37,500 bases of DNA, taken from Prorocentrum cordatum. Lineage: Eukaryota; Sar; Dinophyceae; Prorocentrales; Prorocentraceae. The position numbers were made by a program, and so were the translations under genes. The stretch covers positions 1 to 37,500 of the forward strand of contig CAUYUJ010004001.1 in NCBI GenBank assembly GCA_963575745.1, read 5' to 3'. The notes under the pieces are model-generated. The model had not been told where the DNA came from and searched no databases. It was given only the letters and a program-made list of their open reading frames with translations. Positions 19,159 to 29,849 of this stretch are shown in pieces; within the stretch, counting starts at the first letter, position 1, and every line of letters starts with the position of its first letter.

Positions 19159-19262
19159 CGAGGCTACTCGCGCGCCCTTGCCTTGTAGGCAGCCGCTGTT
19201 GCCTAGCACTGTTTTTCCGCGTAATGTAGAAATGCGGTGCTTGCTCGTCCCCTCCCCTTCCA

Positions 19263-19546
19263 ACTTTAAACGGAGAGGGTTAAAGGCGAGATGTAAATCG
19301 AGCATGCACCGCTGCCGTGCTTGGCTCAAGCCGGGCCCGGCCGAACATGTGATTGTGCCTCACTGAGGCGCACTACTTGCATCTGAGATCGGAAAAGACC
19401 TTTCTATTGAAGATGCCCCTTCTATCCTTTACTCCAGATCCCATGCTTCATCTTGCTCTCTTGCTCATGCGATATGAGCCAAAGCCTGGGATATGGGAGC
19501 GCCTAAGGCGGAACATATATCTTGGCTTATCAGTGCGTTTTCGACT
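19263..19546 (+). repeat. 3' LTR
   Basis: Second copy of the 284-bp LTR. It is followed at once by the AGGAATCC tandem repeat. The bases just upstream (19248-19262) are pyrimidine-rich, not the expected polypurine tract. The nearest purine run, AAACGGAGAGGG at 19268-19279, lies inside the repeat. Either the polypurine tract is atypical or the real LTR start is a few bases further in. Confidence 0.9.
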
Positions 19547-19550
19547 GGAC

Positions 19551-20175
19551 CCACCAGGAATCCTTTGGAATCCCTAAGAATCCCTAGGAATCCATCGGAA
19601 TCCATAGGAATCCCATCGACCATAGGAATCCCATCGAATTCATACGAGTCCATAGGAATCCCTGGCGAATCCTTCAGACTCCCCCGCGAATCCTTACGGT
19701 TTGCAGAGTTTCCGAAGACTTGCACTATCTAGGAATCCCTAGGACTCCCTAGGAATGCATAGGAATCCATAGGAATCTCTAGAAGCCCCCAGGAATTCCT
19801 AGGAACCCACAGGAGTCCTTAGGAACCCCTAGGAATCCTCAGGAATCCCTAGAAAGTCAAAGGAATCCATAGGAATTCCCAGGAATCCCTTGCGAATCCT
19901 TACCCGTCCAGGTCCCTAGTGAAATCCTTAGGAAGCTCCGCGAACCCTTACGATTTGCACATATTCCTAAGGATTTCATTGCGAATGCCTAGGAAGTCAT
20001 AAGAATCCTTACGCATCCTTAGGAATCCCTTGCGAATCCTTAAGACTCCTTGCGCAAACCGAACGCCTTGCCCGTCCGGGTCCCTAGTGAAATCCTTGGG
20101 AACCCCTACAAATCCTTACGAGTTGCATGGATTCCTCAGGATTTGACAACCTAGGAATCCCTGTGAATCCCTAGG
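19551..20175. repeat. AGGAATCC-type ~10-bp tandem repeat
   Basis: Degenerate units such as TAGGAATCCC and ATAGGAATCC follow the 3' LTR directly. A longer internal period is also visible: CCGTCCGGGTCCCTAGTGAAATCCTT near 20070 (CCGTCCAGGTCCC near 19905) recurs with neighbouring sequence. No gene. Confidence 0.8.
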
Positions 20176-20224
20176 GCGCATCGCGGCTTGTCGCGCCGCG
20201 GCTTGTCGCGTGCCTTTTTCTCAA

Positions 20225-20400
20225 GCAAGCCCTCAAACGGACGACGAGGACACCAAGAGACCCCGAAAACGATTCAAGAGGGCCCCATGTTGCGACTGAT
20301 CGCTCCGAAACGCCCCAATAGGTTTCCAGACGGCCCAACGGCCCCCCAATAAGCTGTGGGAAGGCTCAAAGAGCACTCCCAAGAGAGCCCCAAAAGACAT
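20225..20400 (-). repeat. CCTCTTGGG-family dispersed repeat, copy A
   Basis: CAAGAGGGCCCC, CCAAGAGAGCCCC and similar words are the reverse complement of the GGCCTCTTGGG units at 27560-28200. It is bordered by a (CAT)n tract on its right. Confidence 0.55.
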
Positions 20401-20560
20401 CAGCATCATCGTCATCACCTCCTTCTAGTCATCATCATCATGGTCATCAGCATCATCATCACGAGCATCATCCCGACCATCATACCATCATCATGACCAC
20501 CACCACCATCATCATCACGGCAATAAACTCATCATCACCATCATCATCATCCTGTTCTAA
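20400..20560. repeat. (ATC/CAT)n microsatellite
   Basis: Interrupted CAT triplets. Same motif, other strand, as the (GAT)n tracts at 26340 and 36640. Confidence 0.8.
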
Positions 20561-20819
20561 CTCCTCAGCATCCTCCACCTTCGACAACGGGGTGCCCGGA
20601 CGGACAGGGCGTTCGGTTTCACCATGTCCGATTAGACGGACGGGGACCAACTTGAGCCCAAACACCACATGTGATACCCTTAGTGCGAATTTCTATTCTT
20701 GGGCCCAAAATGGGCCGCATAAGCTTCCAGAAAACACCACACAATGCAACATAATGCAAACGACAGCGAAACTGCATCATAAGAACGGTTCACTACTAGG
20801 GACCTGGACGGGCAAGGCG

Positions 20820-20877
20820 TTACCTACTATTACCAATACTACTGGTACTACTACCACTACTACCACTACCACCACTA

Positions 20878-20908
<31 letters not shown>

Positions 20909-20946
20909 GACTACTACTACTATTACTTCTACTACTACTACTACTG

Positions 20947-21011
<65 letters not shown>

Positions 21012-21171
21012 ACGACTACGACTACGACGACTACTACTACTACTACTACTACTACTGCTGCTGCTGCTACTACTATAGCGACTACTATCAGTACCACTAC
21101 TACTGATAGTACTGCTATTCGTATTGCTGCTGCTACTACAACTACTATTACTATCACTTTTATTATTACTA

Positions 21172-21220
<49 letters not shown>

Positions 21221-21576
21221 GTCTTCTACCAGTTCTTGCATTACTACTACTACTACTACTACTACTGCTACTTCATCAACGACTGCGACTAATATTAATA
21301 CGACTACGGCTACTACTATCACTAGCACCACTACGACCACTACTATTATTGCTGCTACGATTATTACTACGAGTGTGGCTATTACGAGTGATATTTCTCC
21401 TCCTGCTACGACGAGTACTACTAATATTATTTTCATTTCTACTACTACTACTACTACTATTACTACCACTACCAATACGATTACCACAACTACTACTACG
21501 CCGACGACGACGACGACGACGACTGCTACTGCTACTGCTACTACTACTACTACTTCTACTACTTCTACTTCTTCTA

Positions 21577-21608
<32 letters not shown>

Positions 21609-21748
21609 ACGACTACTACTACTACTACTACTACTACTAATATTACTGCTGCTACTATTTCAACTACTACTATCAGTACCACTACTACTTATATTACTGC
21701 TATTCGTATTGCTGCTTCTACTAGCACAGCTACTATTACTATCACTTT

Positions 21749-21785
<37 letters not shown>

Positions 21786-21805
21786 TATTCTACCAGTGCG
21801 TGCAT

Positions 21806-21842
<37 letters not shown>

Positions 21843-22735
21843 TCATCAACGACCACGACTAATGGTAGTACGACTACGACTACTACCATTTCTGGCACCA
21901 CTACGACTACTACTATTACTGCTGCTACGCTTATTATTACGAATGTGGCTTTAACAAGGATATTTCTCTTCCTACTACGACGAGTACTACTAATAGACTT
22001 TCCATGTCTACTACTACTACTACTACTACTACTACTATTATTACGACTACTACTACGCCGACGACGACGACGACTGCTACTGCTACTTCTACTACTACTT
22101 CGATTACAGTTCCCAGTGCGACTACTACTGCTACTACTACCAGTACTGCATTGCATTTGCTACTACTTCTTTTACTATTTATATTATTATTTCTTCTACT
22201 GCTGCTACTACTTTTATTACGAGTAATACGAACACTACCGGTACGACTACGTATTCTGCTACGACTACCATTGTGACGACTACTACTACTGCTAGTATAC
22301 TACTACTACTGCTACCACTACTATTACTAGTACGGCTGCTAGTGCTACTGCTACGACAACGAGGACTACAGCTACACTTACCACTACTACTACTACTACT
22401 ACTACTTCTACTGCAACTACTGCAACTACTACTGAAAGTGCTATTGCTATTGCTTCGACTATTAGTCGTATTATTATTACGACTACTGCTCGTCCGTCCC
22501 TCTTTTTATTATTACATCTTCTATGTTTACAACTACTACTACTACTACTACTACTACTATTACTAGTACTACTACCACTACCACTTCCCCTACTACTACT
22601 ACTGCTACTACTACTACTACTACTACTACTATTACTACTACTACTACTACTACCACTACCACTACCACTACCACTACCACTACTACCACTACTACCATTA
22701 CTACTACTACTACTACTGCTACTTCTACTACTACG

Positions 22736-22776
<41 letters not shown>

Positions 22777-22889
22777 GACTACGACTACGACGACGACTAC
22801 TACTACTACTATTACTACTACTACTACTACTATTACTACTACTGCAGCTGCTGCTGCTGCTACTACTACTACTGCTTTTACTACTACTA

Positions 22890-22940
<51 letters not shown>
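20820..22940. repeat. (CTA/ACT)n microsatellite block, about 2.1 kb
   Basis: An interrupted ACT/CTA triplet array with CGACTA and TGCTA interruptions. Higher-order duplication is visible: a segment around 21070-21440 recurs at about 21640-21990 (ATTGCTGCT...ACTATCAC, TTCATCAACGAC). Open frames of poly-Thr, poly-Leu or poly-Val on both strands are artefacts. Confidence 0.9.
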
Positions 22941-22941
<1 letters not shown>

Positions 22942-22943
22942 CC

Positions 22944-23700
22944 CTGCGCACCCCCTCATGGCGTCGAGAATGTGCCGTGCCTGCCGCGAGCCTGGAGCCC
23001 ATTGAAGCCGCGCTCAGAGACCACCTGATGCGTACCGACTCCGGAGTCGAGAAAGCGCCACGTCGGCCGTGCATGGATCGGTCTTTTTCGGTTTGTTTGG
23101 AAAGCCGGAGCCGCGGCGCTGGCGTGAGCGTGGATTTCCAAGAGGAAGAGCATGTGCGGAGGAGGGGCGCCGAGCAGGACAGGCGCGAATTCAATTTTGC
23201 ATCGCATCGCCTGCTATGCCACGCTTGCTATGCCTTGGACGACCGTCGCGGATAGCGGCCGCCCTCACAGACCATCTTTTGCGCACCCCGTATGGTGTGG
23301 AGAAAATACCCTGCCTGCTATGCACTGGGCGAGCGTCACGGATAACGGCCGCCCTGAGAGTCCACCTCCTGCGCACTCGTTTTGGCGTCGAGACTCTGCC
23401 GTGCCTGCTCTGCCCTGGACGATCGTCACGGATAGCGGCCGCCCTGGGGGACCACTCTTTGCGCACCCCTTATGGTGTCGAGAACATGCCATGCATGCTG
23501 CTATGCCCTGGATCACCGTCACGGATAGCGGCCGCCGTCAGAGACCCTCCCGAGCGCACCCCTCTGTGGTGTCGAGAATATGCCACGCTTGTCACGCTTG
23601 CTATGCCCTGGAAGACTTTCACGGACAGTGGCCGCGGTCAGAGACCACCCCCTGCGCACCCCCCATGGTGTCGAGAACGCCAGGCGTGCAATGAGATGCA
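22944..23700. repeat. ~90-bp tandem repeat
   Basis: About seven units share TGCGCACCCC, TGGTGTCGAGAA, TGCTATGCCCTGG and GTCACGGATAGCGGCCGCC. GCGCACC-type starts lie near 22945, 23030, 23280, 23370, 23462, 23545 and 23655. The gap 23055-23210 is filled by unrelated sequence with a TTTTTCGG run. No gene. Confidence 0.8.
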
Positions 23701-23850
23701 GTGAGCACGCCAGGCGTGCACTGACGTCGCCAAGGCGTGTGTCCTTGTGTGCCTTGTGCATGTGTATGATGTGTGTGGTTGTAGGTGGGCGCGTACCTCC
23801 ATGCGGGTGTATGATACAGGCAACACGCCAGGCACGCAGTGGCGTTGTAT

Positions 23851-23886
<36 letters not shown>
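23851..23886. repeat. (GT)n microsatellite
   Basis: About 17 GT dinucleotides in a GT-rich region (23730-23960). Confidence 0.9.
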
Positions 23887-23890
<4 letters not shown>

Positions 23891-24176
23891 AGTGTGTGCA
23901 TGTGTGCGGCTGTATGTAGACGCGTGTCTCATGTACGCGCCGTCCATGTGTGTTGCGCTTGGGCGAGGGGAGGAAGAGGAGGATGAGGGAAGAGAGGTGC
24001 GGGTGAGATGCGGGTGCGCCGCGGCAGAGAAGAACACCATCACCCCACCAAGCACGTGGAGAACAAGGATGAGGATGCCTTTTTTTAGCTGCGCATGCTG
24101 CGTGGTGCTCGCAGCGCGGCGCAAGCAATGTCGCGCGGTCGACGCGCTTTGTCAACAATGTGGCAAACAACCAGAG

Positions 24177-26095
24177 GGCGGGTCGGATCGGTGGGTCTGA
24201 TCGGGCGTGCGTGTCGGGTCGGGCGAGCCCTTCTGGGCGTGTCGGGACGGGCGGGCGGTTCATTGCAATATGGTGCATCATCGAATTGACGCGTGTACCC
24301 TAATGGGCGGGTCGGGTCGGGTGTGCGTGTCGGGTCGGGCGGGCCCAGACGGGCGGGTCGAGTTGGGTGGGCGGGTCGGGTCGGGAGGACCCTGACGGGC
24401 GGGCAGGGGCGGGCGGGCGGGACATCAGATTCTGATGCATCATTGGGTGGGCGCGCGCGCACCCTAACGGGCGGGCCTGGTCGCGCGGACGGGTCGGGTC
24501 GGGCGGGCGGGGTTTAAAAGGTGATGCATCATCGAGCGGCGGGTGCTCTAGCGGGCTGGTCGGGTCGGGCGGGCGGGTCGGGTCGGGCGGGCCCGAGCGG
24601 GCGGGTCGGGTCGGGCGGGCGGGACGTCAAACTATGATGCGTCATTGGTTTGGCACGCGCGTGTCCTGACGGGTCGGGTCGGGTGGGCGGGTCTGCTCGG
24701 GAGGACCTAACGGGCGGGTCGGGTCGGTCGGGCGGGACATTGAAAAGTGATGCAGCATCGAGTTGGCACGCGCGCGCACTGCCGGGCGGGTCGGGTCGGG
24801 CGGAAGGGTCGGGCCGCACGGACCTTACATGGCGGGTCGGGTCGGGTCGGGTCGGGCGGGACATTCAAAAATGATGTACCATCGAACTGGCACGCGTGTA
24901 CACTAACAGGCTGGCCGGGTCGGGCGAACGAATCGGGTCGAGCGGGCACCAACCGCTGGGTCGGGTCGGGCGGCGGGACATTTCAGTTTGATGCACCATC
25001 GGGTTGGCACGCGTGCACCCTGGCGGGACGGATCGGGCGGGCGGGCGGATCGGGCAGACCTGAACGGTCGGGTCGGGTCGGGCGGGCTGGACGTTACACA
25101 TGATGCAGCATCGAGTTGGCACGCCCGTGCCCTGACGGCTCGTGTCGGGTCGGGTGGGCTGGGCCGGGCCGGCCGGGCGGACCTTAGCGGGCGGGTCGGG
25201 TCGGGCGGTCGGGACATTCAATTATGATGCATCATCGAGTGGGCACGCGCGTGCCCGAAGGGGCGGGTCGTGTCGGGCGGGCAGGTCGGGTCGGGCGGGC
25301 TTTAGCGGGTGGGTCGGGACGGGCTGGCAGGACATTGAAGTGCGATCCATCGTCGAGTTTGCACGCGTCGGGCGGATCGCGTCGGGCGGGCGGGTCGGTT
25401 CGGGCGGGCCCTAACGAGCGAGTCGGGCGGGCGGGACTTGAAACAATGATGCATCATCGAATTAGCACGCTTGTGCCCCAACGGGTGGGTCGGGTCGGGC
25501 GGGCGGGACATTGCACAATTATGCATCATCGGGTTGGCACGCGCGTGCCTGAAGCTTGAAGGGTCGGGTCGAGTCGGGTGGGCAAGCTGGGTCGGGAGGG
25601 CCCTAACGGGCGGGTCAGGTCGGGCGGGCGGGTCGGGTCGGGCGGACGGGACATTGTAGAGTGATGCGTCATCGAGTAAGCACGGCGGATCCTAACGGGC
25701 GTGTCGGGTCGGGCGGACGGGCTGGGTCGGGCGGGCCTTTGCGGACGGTCGGGTCGGGCGGGCGGGACAGTGAATTATGATGAATTATCGAGTTGGCACG
25801 CGCGGACCCTAACGGTCGGGTCGGGCGGACGGGTCGGGTCTGGCGGTCCCTTACGGGCGGGTCGGGTCGGGCGGGCGAGACACTATACAATGATGCATCA
25901 TCGAGGTGGGACGCGCGTGTCCTAGCGGGCGGCTCGGGTCGGTTCGGGTGGGCGGGCCGGATCGGGCTGACCCTAACAGATGGGTCGGGTCGGGCGGGCG
26001 GGGCGTTGCAAACTGATGCATCATCGAGTTGGCACGCGTGTGCCTTAACGGGCGTGTCGGGTCGGGTCGGGCGGGCGGGGTCGAGCGGGCCCATG
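24177..26095. repeat. ~115-bp minisatellite with G-quadruplex motif and TGATGCATCA core
   Basis: Sixteen degenerate units carry TGATGCATCATCGAG near 24274, 24436, 24525, 24639, 24751, 24875, 24992, 25104, 25228, 25346, 25450, 25522, 25665, 25781, 25894 and 26017. Most are 104-124 bp apart. Each unit also holds GGCACGCGCGTGCC (self-complementary), CTAACGGGCGGG and GGGTCGGGTCGGGCGGGCGG, which fits the four-run G-quadruplex pattern. Frames are open by composition only. Confidence 0.9.
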
Positions 26096-26339
26096 GATTC
26101 CTTATTGTTTTTGCTCCTGCGGATCTGGGTTGGCGGGGCCCAGCGAAAGTCCGAAGGCACGAGCATCATTGATTTGTGGCTTTTGATTTGTGATTTGTAT
26201 TTTTTTGCACGTGTTTGGGCCAACACTTTTATATTGTGTTTGATTGTCTTGGCTTAGTTTCGTTTTGGTTAGTATGGTTATTGAATTTATTGTTCGGAAT
26301 TTGCTCACATAGAAGAGAAGGGAGATGAGCAGGATGAGC

Positions 26340-26800
26340 ATATAGACGATAATGAACATGAGAAGGGATATTATGCACATGATGACAATGCTGATGATGA
26401 TGATGCTGTTGATGCTGATGATGCTGATGATGATGATGGTGGTGATGATGATGATGGTGCTGATGATGATGATGATGATGATGGTGGTGATGGTGGTGGT
26501 GGTGGTGGTGATGGTGTTGGGTATGGTGATGATGATCATGCTGCTGCTGATGACGATAATGATAACGATGCTGATGACGATGATGATGCTGCTGGTGCTG
26601 CTGCTGATGATGATTATGATGCTGTTTATGATGCTGCTGCTGATGATGATGGATGCTGATGCTGATGCTGCAGTTGATGATGGTGATGATGATGGTGATG
26701 ATGCTATTAATAATGATGCTGATGCTGATGCTGCTGCTGATGATGATGATGATGCTGATTGTGATGATGATGACGATGACGATGATGATGATGATGATGC

Positions 26801-26867
<67 letters not shown>

Positions 26868-26918
26868 CGACGGTGACGACGGGGATGCTGATGATGATGA
26901 TGATGATGATGATGCTGC

Positions 26919-26959
<41 letters not shown>

Positions 26960-26960
26960 C

Positions 26961-27001
<41 letters not shown>

Positions 27002-27002
27002 C

Positions 27003-27043
<41 letters not shown>

Positions 27044-27080
27044 GCGTGGTGGTGTTGATGATGATAATGATGGTGGTGAT
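26340..27080. repeat. (GAT)n microsatellite
   Basis: GAT triplets interrupted by GCT and GGT. Poly-Asp, poly-Met and poly-His frames are artefacts. Confidence 0.95.
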
Positions 27081-27559
27081 AATGACGTGCACGATGATGA
27101 GAAAAGCCTCACGCCACATAGTCTCACATGTCACCCTTATGGGGGGGACGTTCAGAGGGACGGAAAACAAGGGGGGAGGGGTGTCCGGCAGGTAGGGTTC
27201 AAAGGGAGGGGGCGGGTAGCTGGGCCCCCTCCCTCTGGGAATGGGAGGGGGGGAGGTCCAGAATGCGAAAGGAGGGGGGTGGAGCTTCCGAGGGGCGGAC
27301 AGAGCACAGGGGGGGATGGGGGGGGTTTCTTCGGGCAGGGGAGGTTCAAGGGGGGATAGCTAAGGGGGGACACTCCCCTTTGGGAGAGTGCGACGGGCGC
27401 GCCCTCTCGAAGGTCCAGTGGGCCGTTTGGCTGAGTCAGCCCATCGTGTTGTACGCGATTCATTGGCTGACGCCGGGCCGCCGACCCCTTGGGACGGCAG
27501 TAAGAGTGAGACACGGAGTTTGCGGAACGCGCGCGATTTGTGGGGAATCTTGGGGTTTC
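27081..27559. other. G-rich intergenic stretch
   Basis: Many G runs (GGGGGG) with short AGGTTCAAGGGGG-like repeats. No gene, RNA or terminator is recognised. Confidence 0.4.
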
Positions 27560-28200
27560 GGCTTCTTGGGTTTTCGTCGGGGGCGGTTGGCGGATCGCGG
27601 CTCTGCTCTTGGGCTTCTCTGGGCTCTCCTGGCAGCCCTTTTGAGGCCTCTTGGGAGCCGTGTTGATGCCTCTAGGGGCCTCTTTTGGGCCTCTTGGGGG
27701 CCTCGTGGGAGCCTCTTGGGAGCCTCTTGGCGCCTTAGGTTTCTTCGTGGCCGAGTGCTCGAAGTTTCCATTCGGGTTCCCCCTCTGGGCCTCCTCTTGG
27801 GGCCGTCCTGGGACCCTCCTGGGCCGTTTTGGATGCTTCTGTTGCCGTCTTGGGGCCTTCTTGGGCCGTCTTGGAGCCCTTTTGGGGGCCTCTTCGGTTA
27901 TCTTGGGTCGATCTTGAAGGCTTCTTGGGCCGTTGTGGGCCTCGTGAGAGCCCAAGAGGCGAATGTGCTAAACATATACGTTTCCCACAGGGAATGGGGC
28001 GATTTTTGCTTCTGGAGGGCCTCTTGGGACGCCTCTTGGTGGCTTCTTGGAGCGTCTTGGGGGCTTGTGGGGCCGTCTGGAGGCAATCTTGGGTGTCTTA
28101 GAGCGATCTTTCGGCGACTCGTAGCCCTCTTGGACCGTCTGGGGGGCCTCTTGGGGCCTTCTTGGCCCGGTTTGTGGCCCCCTGAGGCTCCAAGGGTGCG
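27560..28200 (+). repeat. CCTCTTGGG-family dispersed repeat, copy B
   Basis: Tandem degenerate units of GGCCTCTTGGGAGCC and similar. The block carries a conserved core at about 27750-27785 (GCTCGAAGTTTCCATTCGGG). The same core recurs near 36605-36635 and, inverted, near 29290-29335. A (GAT)n tract lies upstream. Confidence 0.75.
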
Positions 28201-28210
28201 GCCGGCGCTT

Positions 28211-28232
28211 TTGCCCCCCCCCCCCCCCCCTC
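28211..28232. repeat. Poly-C run
   Basis: A long C homopolymer followed by CTCCCTCC. Its length is probably unreliable. Confidence 0.6.
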
Positions 28233-29159
28233 CCTCCTCCAAACCGGCCGGCGGACCGGGCTCCCGAGGGGTTGGGGGAGGGGAAAGCATCTCACACGCC
28301 GTGACCCCAAGGGGTGGGCGGATTTCATTGTCTGGCGCGGAGAAGGCCCGTTCCGCGGTGAACGTCGGCGCGGCCTACGCCAACGACGTTCTCAAGATTT
28401 TAATGGCGTTCAGTTCAGGCATGGTTTTCTTGGCGAGCAGCATCGAATCGACGGAGCCGACCTTGCCATCTGCATCGTCAGCAGCATCGCGATCGTCGTT
28501 GTCGTCGTCGTCGTACATTACATCGTCATCATCATATACACCGCCATGCACATTCTACATCATCGCCGCCATTTACTGTCATCAGCATCGTCCTCATCAC
28601 GGCTGTCATCGCCAGCGCGACCGCCTTCATCATCGCGATCGTCACCATCGTTGACATCGTCGCCGTCGCCATCACGGTCCTCGTAATTTGTACCGTTATG
28701 ATCACGATTTCTGCATCGTCGTCTACATCGTCATCATTATCACGATCGTCACCACCAATTTAACAACGGGTTCTTAAGATTATGTTCGACCCGTTGTTGG
28801 ATCAACCGGCGGAGGCGAGGAGGGACGCTGTCCCCACTTTCCTGCCTTCTACGGCGTGCCGCACGTGCGCCCATACGGGTTCTCCGGCGGTCCCCAGGGG
28901 CCCTGACAGCTTCCCCGCGACCGGTCTTTCATTCCGCCGAATCGATGGCTCACGCTTTTGGGGCTTGCGGAAGGCCCCCGGAGATCGAGAACGGCCAAAC
29001 AACCTTCGCATTGAAAGTAATCGTGGCCGGGAACGAAGGAGTGGGCTGGGGGGGGGGCCCGAAGCCGCATTTGGTCCAGAACTGTTGGCTCCAATTGCTT
29101 GGCGCGCCCCTGACCGTTGTCAAGGCGGCTGGAGAGGGCCCCGAGTCGTCCCCAAGACA
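28233..29159. other. Intergenic, with CATCG-rich segment
   Basis: The part 28480-28760 is rich in ATCGTC and CATCAT words. The rest is unique-looking but frames are short and overlapping. No gene supported. Confidence 0.4.
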
Positions 29160-29510
29160 GTCTCCAGCAGTTTGACAAGGCTCATGAGGCGCGTCCCCGA
29201 GAGGGCCCCATGACGGCCCAAGAGGGCCCCCAAACATTCCAAGACGCGTCCAAAACGACCCAAACGGGCCCCCGGATGGCCCCAAGAGGAACCCAACATG
29301 GGGAATCCCACTTGCAATTTCAAGCCATCCGCGCCAAGAGGACCCCCGATGACCCCAAGAGGCCCCCAAGATGTCCCAAGAGGCCCCCGCAACGCCCGCA
29401 AAAGGCCCCCAAGGGGCCCCCACGAGGCCTGCAAGAGGCAACAGGGAGCCTCCAGGCAATCCCAAGGAGACTCCCAAGAGGCCCCAAACTAGAGCCTCTG
29501 AGAGACTTCC
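29160..29510 (-). repeat. CCTCTTGGG-family dispersed repeat, copy C (inverted)
   Basis: CCCAAGAGGCCCCC-type units in reverse orientation. The core at 29290-29335 matches the reverse complement of copy B's core in layout. Confidence 0.7.
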
Positions 29511-29589
29511 CCAAGCTTGGATCTTACGATGCATCTAAGTGGGCCCATTCCTGTGTTGCCGCCTGATCGACTCAGGTATTGTTGGTATA

Positions 29590-29670
29590 GGTTTGTATGC
29601 ATGTACTTACGCATGTATGTATGCATGCGCATATGTATGTATGCGTTCATGTATGTGCGCATGTGAAAGG
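29590..29670. repeat. ATGT/GCAT-rich microsatellite
   Basis: Degenerate TATGTATGCATG words. Confidence 0.7.
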
Positions 29671-29849
29671 AAACGCTTGGCCTGGCGAGGGGCCCAACCC
29701 TATGCAGCTGCGTGTAGCGCAGGGCACAACTCTCTCTTTATGTACTGTGCGCCGCGGGGCAGATCGGATAGGGTGCTGTTGCGCAGCTCGCGCGCACACG
29801 CACGGTGATTTCCCTGCTTCGCGCGATCAGCATGAAGGGGTTGGCCCCC

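Larger units (their letters stand above)
3620..19171 (+). repeat. Family of ~50 hairpins GCGGG-GNNA-CCCGC
   Basis: Fourteen-base inverted repeats: 5-bp stem, 4-base loop. Starts: 3620, 3729, 3744, 4702, 5647, 5805, 6028, 6046, 6064, 6319, 6910, 6940, 6958, 7705, 7723, 7741, 7864, 7882, 7900, 7918, 9072, 9301, 9319, 9793, 9820, 9838, 10186, 10339, 10492, 10510, 10963, 11074, 11092, 11110, 12144, 12394, 12457, 12607, 14042, 15002, 15020, 15038, 15056, 15074, 15092, 16480, 17135, 18584, 19106, 19139, 19158 (5805, 6319, 9072 and 12457 have 5-base loops). Loops are mostly GCCA, GTCA, GACA, GCTA, GCAA, GAAA, GCGA: G first, A last. Stem pairs covary: GCGGC/GCCGC, GCGGA/TCCGC, GCGAG/CTCGC, GCTGC/GCAGC. 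Found only inside the LTR element. Confidence 0.9.
3190..19546 (+). mobile_element. Ty1/copia-type LTR retrotransposon, ~16.4 kb, with extra domains
   Basis: Two colinear 284-bp direct repeats (3190-3473 and 19263-19546) flank a primer binding site, Gag, CCHC knuckle, protease, integrase (HHCC, D, D, E, then a GPY motif), reverse transcriptase (LDINMAFLKG and HVDD) and RNase H. The order PR-INT-RT-RH is that of Ty1/copia. At 16.4 kb it is about three times the usual length. The extra comes from a Tpt1-like domain, a RING finger, methyltransferase-like blocks and hairpin-bearing linkers. Gag-pro is open over 9.4 kb, but pol has about five frameshifts, so this copy cannot make a complete Pol from one frame unless the shifts are sequencing errors. 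The LTR ends are not TG...CA and I could not find a convincing target-site duplication, so the outer borders are approximate. Confidence 0.9.

Noticed and set aside
20493-22226. Long poly-Thr open frame, with poly-Val and poly-Leu frames on either strand
   Set aside because: It is produced by the ACT/CTA triplet repeat, which has no stop in several frames. No start context or domain.
22944-23700. Possible CRISPR-like array
   Set aside because: There are no short fixed repeats with unique spacers; the whole 90-bp unit is repeated and the DNA is eukaryotic.
24177-26095. Telomere-like array
   Set aside because: Units are about 115 bp, not short TTTAGGG-type repeats, and GGGTC runs are only part of each unit.
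24085-26226. Gly/Arg- and Pro/Arg-rich frames on both strands
   Set aside because: They arise from the GGGTCGGG minisatellite and change frame with each unit.
26352-27195. Poly-Asp, poly-Met and poly-His frames (also 36792-37458)
   Set aside because: They are translations of (GAT)n.
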